From Candidatus Saccharimonadota bacterium (GTDB lineage Bacteria > Patescibacteriota > Saccharimonadia > UBA4664), in contig JAQZBT010000075.1 of NCBI GenBank assembly GCA_029237755.1, positions 1 through 8,883 on the forward strand: 8,883 bases of DNA. Direction: 5' to 3'. A program made the position numbers and the translations under genes. Of the stretch, positions 1-5,059 are shown piece by piece. Every line of letters starts with the position of its first letter. The stretch's first letter is position 1. The notes under the pieces were generated by a model that saw only the letters and a program-made list of their open reading frames with translations, made no database searches and was not told the origin of the DNA.

Positions 1-289
1 TGTCGGGGTGCGTCAGGTCTACCACCACGTTACAGAAGCGGTGACCGGGCAGCGGCGCGGCGCAGTACTTGCCGGTATTGCTGACATGCAGCCCTCGGGT
101 CGTGCCGGCTTCCGTGGAGACCGACAGGTTGAGCTGCCGCAGGGGACCGCGCAACTCGAGCCCGGCGGGCTGCATCGCTTCGAGCTCTATCGGGATGATG
201 AAGGGCCCGCGCGGGTCCCGGTCCATCACCCGGTAACTCACAACCTGTAGGCCGAGCGTGTCCGTGCGAGATACAACTACGCTTGTCAT
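1..289 (-). CDS. RmlC-like dTDP-4-dehydrorhamnose 3,5-epimerase family protein, N-terminal part (runs off the left edge)
   Basis: The minus strand reads open from ATG at 289 to the window edge, giving 96 residues with no stop, so the C-terminus is missing. The order of motifs matches the cupin-fold RmlC family: an N-terminal strand region with PRGPF near residue 26, then TTRGLH at about 63-68, then VVVDL at about 88-92 followed by THPD. In RmlC proteins RGLH carries an active-site His and (D)VxVDLR follows after the QxKLV strand. Here the usual HYQ after RGL is replaced by HVSNTG, so this is a divergent member and may be another ketosugar epimerase or isomerase. The start at 289 is preferred to the ATG at 293 because only this frame gives the family motifs. 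A GGGAGG ribosome binding site lies just upstream (294-299). The family acts on dTDP-4-keto-6-deoxyhexoses in the cytoplasm; the actual substrate here is unknown. Confidence 0.72.
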   Translation of the reverse strand, partial: MTSVVVSRTDTLGLQVVSYRVMDRDPRGPFIIPIELEAMQPAGLELRGPLRQLNLSVSTEAGTTRGLHVSNTGKYCAAPLPGHRFCNVVVDLTHPD

Positions 290-371
290 CCATCCTCCCA
301 AGGGGCGAACGGCGGGCGAGGCAGGGAAGCGCTCCCTTGCCACACACTCTTCCGGATGGTCGAGCCGCATT

Positions 372-400
372 ATTGTGCATGCTTTTGTTGCGTAGGTCAA
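372..400 (-). promoter_or_regulatory. Candidate sigma70-type promoter for the RmlC-like gene
   Basis: On the minus strand TTGACC (395-400) is followed after 17 bases by CACAAT (372-377), and AATAAT overlaps at 369-374. The -35 matches five of six consensus bases and the first -10 four of six. Transcription would start near 365, leaving about 75 bases before the ATG at 289. The site lies in the 115-base divergent spacer 290-404, which holds no other gene. The -35 also overlaps the weak ribosome binding site (AGGT) of the plus-strand gene at 405. I could not identify a convincing promoter for that gene. Confidence 0.4.
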
Positions 401-404
401 TCAA

Positions 405-1298
405 ATGAAGTATGCTGCTCTGCGTCCGCATACCGAACCTCTCTTTGCAAAGGTGGTGATTGGAGTGTCGTCAGCCGGCTCCTTCAGCAATGCCCAGCTG
501 GTCGTGGTGACCAATACTTACTACGGACCGGGACCGGACGATCAGTTCCGGCGTGGCCTCTTCCTCAAGACGGTTGAGAAACTCGCCGAACTCGACGCCA
601 CAGACCCCGGCGCCTACCCGCTGATCGTGACCGACACGTCACCTGAGCACGACGCCCTCAAGGCCGACGTCGGGAAGCTCTTCCCGTCCGCCGTCGTTCT
701 CGATGGGCGCGACAACCCCGGCATCGGCCCGCAAACCCTCACCAGCGTGGGCTGGGCCTACGACTTCGGTGCCGAGCGCGTCTTGCGCATCGATCCGGAG
801 AAGTACGGCCTGGCCGAGCATCACATCCTCGATCAGGTGGTGACCGCACTGGACGAAGACCAGTCGGACATCATCTGTATCGGCCGCAGCCCGGACGAGG
901 GGTTCGCGTCCCTGCCCTGGTACCAGCAGATCACCGAGCGGGTCATGTCGAGGGCCCTGGCCAGTCTCGGCCTGCCGGAGGACACCGCCTCTGGCATCCG
1001 GGCCTTCAACCGCACCGGCATGGCACTGCTGCTGGACTTCGATCTGGGCAAGCACGGCCGGCAGTGGGAGTATCTCTGGATGCCGCTCCTGGACGCGCGC
1101 TTCAACGGCGTCAGGGTCGGCACCCTCTTCCTCCCCTTCGTCCACCCCGTCGAGATGACCCTGGCGGAAGAGGGCAACGATGACTTCGACCGCAAGCGCG
1201 ACAACCAGGCGGCCTTGATCATCCCCAAGGTCGTCGCCTACGCCGCCTCACTCGGCATCCAGCCCGAGTGGGACCCCAAGCGCCAGTGGGTCATCTGA
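405..1298 (+). CDS. GT-A-fold glycosyltransferase-like protein
   Basis: The product has 297 residues, is soluble and has no signal peptide or membrane segment. A Rossmann-like start, QLVVVTNTYY (31-40), leads to a second strand LIVTDTS (73-79). Then come RIDPEKYG (128-135) where GT-A enzymes carry DXD, SDIICIGR (154-161) resembling the (A)DIVxGSR strand of family 2 transferases, and SGIRAFNR (196-203) resembling their SGFRxFxR acceptor-side motif. This order supports a nucleotide-sugar transferase related to dolichol-phosphate-mannose or mannosylglycerate synthases, but the exact family and substrate are unknown. The ATG at 405 has only a weak AGGT upstream. GTG at 465 (residue 21), preceded by AAGGTGG, is a plausible alternative that removes only a tail before the first strand. 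The gene is divergent from the RmlC-like gene and 102 bases upstream of the secreted protein. Confidence 0.6.
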   Translation: MKYAALRPHTEPLFAKVVIGVSSAGSFSNAQLVVVTNTYYGPGPDDQFRRGLFLKTVEKLAELDATDPGAYPLIVTDTSPEHDALKADVGKLFPSAVVLDGRDNPGIGPQTLTSVGWAYDFGAERVLRIDPEKYGLAEHHILDQVVTALDEDQSDIICIGRSPDEGFASLPWYQQITERVMSRALASLGLPEDTASGIRAFNRTGMALLLDFDLGKHGRQWEYLWMPLLDARFNGVRVGTLFLPFVHPVEMTLAEEGNDDFDRKRDNQAALIIPKVVAYAASLGIQPEWDPKRQWVI

Positions 1299-1330
1299 CC
1301 CCGGCCACCGAGGCCTGAGCCTCCGACTGC

Positions 1331-1366
1331 GAGCCCTGCTCCCGGTCGGGGGCTCAAAGTCGTTTT
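1331..1366 (+). terminator. Weak intrinsic terminator candidate
   Basis: GCTCCC (1338-1343) can pair with GGGGGC (1348-1353), with one G-U pair and a GGTC loop. An outer alternative pairs GAGCCC (1331-1336) with GGGCTC (1350-1355). The T run (TTTT, 1363-1366) comes nine bases after the stem rather than directly after it, so this is at best an imperfect terminator for the gene ending at 1298. The position, just after a stop codon and before a new promoter-like region, is what makes it credible. Confidence 0.3.
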
Positions 1367-1383
1367 AGGGTACACTTAGTTCT

Positions 1384-1394
1384 TATGGTTAAAT
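1384..1394 (+). promoter_or_regulatory. Possible -10 region, probably leaderless start of the secreted-protein gene
   Basis: TATGGT (1384-1389) and TTAAAT (1389-1394) are AT-rich -10-like hexamers directly before the ATG at 1401. No Shine-Dalgarno sequence is present in the intervening ACAGAC. If TTAAAT is used, transcription would begin at or next to the ATG, giving a leaderless mRNA. No good -35 was found at the usual spacing, so the assignment is tentative. Confidence 0.3.
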
Positions 1395-1400
1395 ACAGAC

Positions 1401-2333
1401 ATGAATTACGTTAGACTGGCAGCCGCCACTTTACTGTTCGCCGCCTCACTTCTTGTACCGGCCTTAGCCTCAGCCTCGCAGCCACCGGCGGGCGTGTTCG
1501 ACTGGAAGTGCAGTGAATCCCTAATCGGGCCTCTGACGCCGGCCCCTTTGGTCTTTGCCACGGATGATGTCGCCCCGACCTCCGTCAAGTTCTACCTCGA
1601 TGGAGAGTTACTAAGTACATCGACGACGGCGATCGAGACTTCGGATGGCGGTAAGGCCAAGACATTTCGATTTGCTCCCTGGGACAGCAGCAACCTGACG
1701 GGCAGCATGCACCAGATAAAGGCTGAAGTTTCAGACGGAGACGGCAACAAAAGCTGGGCGCAGTCAGACTGCAGTACACCCACGCCGTTCTTTACCTTTT
1801 CGGTGGACCTGGGCCCGCCCGTGCTGAATATCGCCACTCCCGTCGACGGGCAAACGACTGATGCTACGAGTATTACCGTCAGTGGCGAAGCGTATGATAA
1901 CGGCCTCCGCCTCACTCACGTTGTAGTGAATGGGAAGACGGTCACCATACCTGTCGGTGGGTATAAATTTTCTACCACGCTCGACTTTCCCGCTAGCCAG
2001 AGTAGCCTCGTCGTCAAGGTGGTAGCCACAGACCGGGGTGGAGTAGGGATTTCCAAGAGCGTAACCGTCCGTCGTCCAGCTGCTCCTGCCCCAACTCCCA
2101 GCCCCTCCGCGCCAGACGCCACTTCTAGCCCCGAATCCGAGGGCCCTACTGAGAGCACTAGTCCCACCGCCACGCCGGCTGTCGCCACTGACACCAAGAG
2201 CCAGGTCTTGGGCACGACTGAACAAAGGCTGGCTGCCATCGGTGTGTTGCTCGTCCTCATCGCACTAGGATGGGTCTTCCGCGCCCGGCTGTTTAGACTG
2301 CTCCGCGGCGGAAGCACTCAAAACAAGCGCTAG
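1401..2333 (+). CDS. Secreted, C-terminally membrane-anchored protein with Ig-like domains and a Pro/Ser/Thr-rich stalk
   Basis: The 310-residue product begins with a clear signal peptide: an Arg near the start, a hydrophobic core over residues 6-20, and a likely cleavage after PALASA (residue 25). Residues 33-135 form a first beta-rich domain with two cysteines (C37 and C124) that could form a disulfide. Residues 139-225 look like a bacterial Ig-like or glucodextranase-B-like domain, with PVDG, TVSGEAYDN, VVVNGKTV and VVKVVATDRGG in the usual order. Residues 226-265 are a Pro/Ser/Thr/Ala-rich low-complexity stalk. The C-terminus has QVLGTTEQ (268-275), a hydrophobic segment (about 277-292) and a basic tail with RARLFRLLR. 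This resembles a sorting signal but has no LPXTG. Base and codon use look less GC-rich than in neighbouring genes. The protein would stand on the cell surface; no enzyme motif is visible. It converges on the minus-strand transferase with only 5 bases between the stops. Confidence 0.8.
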   Translation: MNYVRLAAATLLFAASLLVPALASASQPPAGVFDWKCSESLIGPLTPAPLVFATDDVAPTSVKFYLDGELLSTSTTAIETSDGGKAKTFRFAPWDSSNLTGSMHQIKAEVSDGDGNKSWAQSDCSTPTPFFTFSVDLGPPVLNIATPVDGQTTDATSITVSGEAYDNGLRLTHVVVNGKTVTIPVGGYKFSTTLDFPASQSSLVVKVVATDRGGVGISKSVTVRRPAAPAPTPSPSAPDATSSPESEGPTESTSPTATPAVATDTKSQVLGTTEQRLAAIGVLLVLIALGWVFRARLFRLLRGGSTQNKR

Positions 2334-2338
2334 CGAGG

Positions 2339-3325
2339 CTATTTCGTAATATTGCGCCGCGTAGCATCGGCCACCAAAGCCGTGCTTACCATCTCTTCCA
2401 TGATGTGGTAGGCCGGCTGCGCCCTGGTCTCCTCCAGGATCCGCCCCACGTACTCGCATAGCACGCTCAAGATCAAGAAAAGCAGGAAAAACATCACCGC
2501 GAGCTCGAGCGACAGGGTCGTCCACCCCTCAGCAACCCGCCGGTTGAGCACATACACCGCGATGACGTAAGTCGCGAATATCAGGTTGACCGCGCTGGCC
2601 ACCAGGCCCAGCCGGCTCACTACGCGCAGTGGATGGTGCGAGTAGCTCACGATAATCTCCTTCGCCAACCGCCACGACTCTACCAGCCCGCGTTCTTTGG
2701 CACTCGTACCGCCGTCCAGCTGAGTGTAGTGGTACGTGCCCGTCTTGAAACCCACTTGCCGGGTCAGGTGCCGGACATGCCGGTAACGCCCCTTGATCCG
2801 GGTGAGTGCATTGATCGAGCGGCGGTTCAGTCCCACCAGGTGGGTCGAGTCGGGCGGAATCGCCAGCCCCAGGTATTTGCGTCCGTACCAGTAAAACACC
2901 CGGGCCCCGATCGATCCCAACAGCGAGCGTGGTATGGGGGTTTTGCTTAGTCCAAAGACTATATCTTGTCCCTTGCGCATGATCTCGACCAGATCGGTTA
3001 TCACCCGCGTCGGGTCGGTAGTTGGCATCATCACGACCACATAGTCGCCAATCGCCGCTTCCAGTCCGGCAAACACCATTACGTCGCGGTTGGAGCTCTG
3101 TGACAGCCGGACGATCCGGATGCAGGGGAGTTCCTTCAGCAGCTCATGGAGCGGCTCAATCACTGTCTCATCCGCACCGCCGTCTATCAGCACCAGCTCA
3201 TAGTTGGTGTAGGTACTGTCGAGCAGCTCCAGCGCTTCTTTGACGAAGCCGACCAGCGCCTCGGTGGTCCCAAGTATCGGCGCCACGACCGTAACCAGAG
3301 TATCGACCTTTTTCGGTTCAGCCAT
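2339..3325 (-). CDS. Membrane-anchored family 2 glycosyltransferase (polyprenyl-phosphate glycosyltransferase-like)
   Basis: The 328-residue product has an N-terminal GT-A domain (about 8-225) and two C-terminal membrane helices (about 236-261 and 272-294). These are followed by EYVGRILEETRAQPAY (291-306), the signature seen after the second helix in GtrB/ArnC-type undecaprenyl-phosphate sugar transferases. That family moves a sugar from a nucleotide donor to a lipid carrier on the inner face of the membrane. The nucleotide-binding region is recognisable (NYELVLIDGGADE, 41-53). The expected DADLQDPPE stretch reads MMPTTDPTR (99-107), so the metal-binding DXD is degenerate, and the GDFRL-like acceptor motif is DSTHLVGLNRR (159-169). 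It may use a different chemistry or donor, or may have lost activity. Its ATG lies inside the end of the FAD oxidoreductase gene (8-nt overlap) and AAGGA lies about 11 bases upstream, so the two are probably translationally coupled. Confidence 0.83.
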   Translation of the reverse strand: MAEPKKVDTLVTVVAPILGTTEALVGFVKEALELLDSTYTNYELVLIDGGADETVIEPLHELLKELPCIRIVRLSQSSNRDVMVFAGLEAAIGDYVVVMMPTTDPTRVITDLVEIMRKGQDIVFGLSKTPIPRSLLGSIGARVFYWYGRKYLGLAIPPDSTHLVGLNRRSINALTRIKGRYRHVRHLTRQVGFKTGTYHYTQLDGGTSAKERGLVESWRLAKEIIVSYSHHPLRVVSRLGLVASAVNLIFATYVIAVYVLNRRVAEGWTTLSLELAVMFFLLFLILSVLCEYVGRILEETRAQPAYHIMEEMVSTALVADATRRNITK

Positions 3326-4424
3326 TGCGGGAGAGTTCCTTAAACACGTCGTAGATATTGTCTAGCTTACCCCCCATGATACAGGTGTAGCCAGGCAGGC
3401 CGTAGTCCTCCTTGTATAAGATGGGCCGGCTGTCATCGCCCTCGCTCTGCGGCAGCACCGTCTTCACCTCGTACAGCGACTCCACATAATGTGCCTTCGC
3501 CAGGCTGGGCAGGTAGCGCTTGGCATCGGCCAGCATCTTGATGTAGGCGGAGTTCAACGTCAGCCGCTCCAGGTAAGCGTAGGCGTCGGATGCATCGGCG
3601 CCGCCCATACCTTCATGCCATTCGGTGTGCGGCGTGTAGCGCACGTGCGTGAAGCTGTACTTGCCGCGGGCTGGAAACGGCATGGCCGAGAAGAACGGGC
3701 CACACATCACGGTCACGCCTTTGCCGCCCAGTTCTTCCGGCGGGTCGATCAGGCAGATCTCGGCAATCTCATGCTTGAGCGGTATCTCCGGCAGCCCGGA
3801 CGCGCGGTTGAGCTCGTTGATACGGGCGTAAGTACAGTTGAGCACGCGGCCAGCTTCTACTTCCTGCTCGCCCCCGCCGTCAGCCAACTCCACGATCAGG
3901 CCCTGGGGCCCCCGCTTGACGCGCCGGGCCTCAGTACCGGTCCGCACCTCGACCCCGGCGGCGGCCAGTTGGTCGATCAGGCGCTGCTTGATCTTGACGG
4001 CGTCAAAGGCGTACTCCTCGACCGTAAATACCGCCTCCACCAGATCAGCATTGAATAGCATCTGCACCTTCTCCGGCGCGCGGCGGATCGGCGCTTCGAT
4101 GCGTTCGCAAAACATCCGGAACTGCTCGCCGTTCACCTTGGTAAAGTTGGTGGCGATCGCGTAGTACTTCTCGAAGCGGTCGTCGATGCAGTCGGCATAC
4201 TCTTCCGAGAAGACCGGCAGGTTGACCCGCGACCGCAGCGCCGTCAGCAGGCTGCGCGGATAGTGGTAGCCCCCGTGCACCCGGGCCTGGTTGGCGTAAG
4301 ACGCCCGTTGCATCAGATCGTGCTCGCGCTCGAGCACCAGCACCTGCTGACCCGCCCGACCGAGCTCGACTGCCAGCCGGGCCCCGAAGAAGCCGCCCCC
4401 CACGATCAGATAGTCATACCGCAT
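3318..4424 (-). CDS. FAD-dependent oxidoreductase, DAO family
   Basis: The product has 368 residues from the chosen start. It opens with YDYLIVGGGFFGARLA: the GxGxxG dinucleotide-binding loop lies at residues 9-14 and E32 (VLVLERE) ends the second strand, as expected for binding the FAD ribose. ASYANQARVHGGYHYPRS (about 42-59) and GGKLDNIYDV near the C-terminus are typical of DAO-type oxidoreductases found in polysaccharide loci. No membrane segment is seen. The role is oxidation of an amine, hydroxyl or sugar substrate using FAD; the substrate is unknown. I chose the ATG at 4424 over that at 4442 because the FAD-binding strand starts within three residues of it. The longer start adds six unmatched residues and would overlap the divergent gene's first ATG. 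The gene leads a two-gene unit with the downstream transferase (overlap 3318-3325). Confidence 0.8.
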   Translation of the reverse strand: MRYDYLIVGGGFFGARLAVELGRAGQQVLVLEREHDLMQRASYANQARVHGGYHYPRSLLTALRSRVNLPVFSEEYADCIDDRFEKYYAIATNFTKVNGEQFRMFCERIEAPIRRAPEKVQMLFNADLVEAVFTVEEYAFDAVKIKQRLIDQLAAAGVEVRTGTEARRVKRGPQGLIVELADGGGEQEVEAGRVLNCTYARINELNRASGLPEIPLKHEIAEICLIDPPEELGGKGVTVMCGPFFSAMPFPARGKYSFTHVRYTPHTEWHEGMGGADASDAYAYLERLTLNSAYIKMLADAKRYLPSLAKAHYVESLYEVKTVLPQSEGDDSRPILYKEDYGLPGYTCIMGGKLDNIYDVFKELSRNG

Positions 4425-4432
4425 TGGCTGCC

Positions 4433-4456
4433 ATGATACCATGAGGACTGTTATTT
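4433..4456. promoter_or_regulatory. Compact divergent promoter region with leaderless-type spacing
   Basis: Only 43 bases separate the preferred starts at 4424 (minus) and 4468 (plus). On the minus strand TGG followed by TATCAT (4433-4438) forms an extended -10. The ATG begins 8 bases further on, so transcription would start within a base or two of it. On the plus strand TTATTT (4451-4456) lies 11 bases before the ATG at 4468. Neither start has a Shine-Dalgarno sequence. This fits leaderless transcripts in both directions, but no -35 is evident. Confidence 0.33.
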
Positions 4457-4467
4457 ACGGGTTTACC

Positions 4468-5059
4468 ATGAAGCGCTACCAATCCAGCTCCCTGCAGTTT
4501 CAGCCTGAGTGGAGCGTCCCGGCGTTCGATGTCACGGAGTTTCGGGACAAGCAGACCAAATATGCCATCGCTGTCTTCCTGATCAACGAGGGCGAGAAGA
4601 TCAAGCAACAACAAAGATGACGTCTCAGCCATCCCGCGCTTCGTCGCCGAGCTCGATGCCGGCTTCGACCACATCCAGGGCTCGCGCTTCATCCCGGGCG
4701 GCCGCGCCGTCAATACGCCCCTGGAGCGCCTCATCGGGGTGCACCTGCTGCACGCCCCGGTCATCAGTCTCTCCGCCGGGTACCGCTACACCGACACCAC
4801 CAACGGCTTCCGCGCCTATAGCCGCAAGCTCCTGACCGACCCGCGCATGGCCGTCTTCCGCCCCATCTTTACCGGCTACGAGTTCCACTACTACCTGTCC
4901 ATCCGGTCGGCGAACCTCAAATTCAAAGTCAAAGAGATCCCGGTGACGCGCACATATCCCAAGGGTCAGCCCACCCCGACCAAGATCAGCCCGGTGAAGG
5001 GCAACCTGGGCGTAATCAAGACGCTCTTCAAGGCCGCGTTGGGCCACTACAACCCTTAG
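4468..5059 (+). pseudogene. Family 2 glycosyltransferase broken by internal deletion and frameshift
   Basis: Two parts of one gene lie in different frames. The first part (from ATG 4468; an in-frame ATG also occurs at 4441) reads 50 codons through KYAIAVFLINEGEKIKQQ and stops at TGA 4618-4620. FLINEGEKI is the first strand and NE motif of a GT-A domain. The second part is open in the next frame from about 4607 and begins NNKDDVSAIPRF, the segment just after the DXD-like site (usually IDGNNKDD). It continues with QGSRFIPGG, TDTTNGFRAYSR, YEFHYYLSIR, KEIPVTRTYPKG and ALGHYNP before TAG at 5057-5059. These are the normal middle and end of this transferase subfamily. The nucleotide-binding aspartates and the DXD strand are absent; I estimate roughly 75-90 codons missing. 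The protein could not be an active transferase as written. A sequencing or assembly error is the alternative. Confidence 0.85.
4605..4612 (+). other. Probable deletion junction with GCAACAAC microhomology
   Basis: GCAACAAC is exactly where the frame of the N-terminal half passes to that of the C-terminal half. It can be read as the end of IKQQ(L) (aaG CAA CAA C) in the upstream frame and as (G)NN (gGC AAC AAC) in the downstream frame. An intact gene would therefore be expected to carry this 8-mer twice, flanking the lost segment. The flanking repeats are inferred, since only the fused copy is present. Confidence 0.5.

Noticed and set aside
30..431. Minus-strand 133-codon open frame starting upstream of the RmlC-like gene
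   Set aside because: It lies in a different frame from the RmlC-like motifs, uses no recognisable domain, and crosses the promoter region. It is a shadow of the real gene.
639..1228. Long minus-strand open frames opposite the first glycosyltransferase
   Set aside because: They mirror the GC-rich codon pattern of the plus-strand gene and have no motifs or ribosome binding sites.
4153..4160. GCGATCGC octamers (also 7638-7645), as in cyanobacterial HIP1
   Set aside because: Two clear copies in a GC-rich window are not enrichment, and nothing else points to a cyanobacterium.
3489..4164. Plus-strand open frames across the FAD oxidoreductase
   Set aside because: They are antisense shadows of a gene with clear FAD-binding motifs, and have low-complexity composition.
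4425..4442. Longer N-terminus for the FAD oxidoreductase from ATG 4442
   Set aside because: It adds six residues before the FAD-binding strand and collides with the divergent start. It cannot be excluded, but it is less likely.
4600..4625. Programmed ribosomal frameshift joining the two halves of the broken transferase
   Set aside because: There is no slippery heptamer with a downstream structure. A frameshift would also not restore the missing catalytic core.
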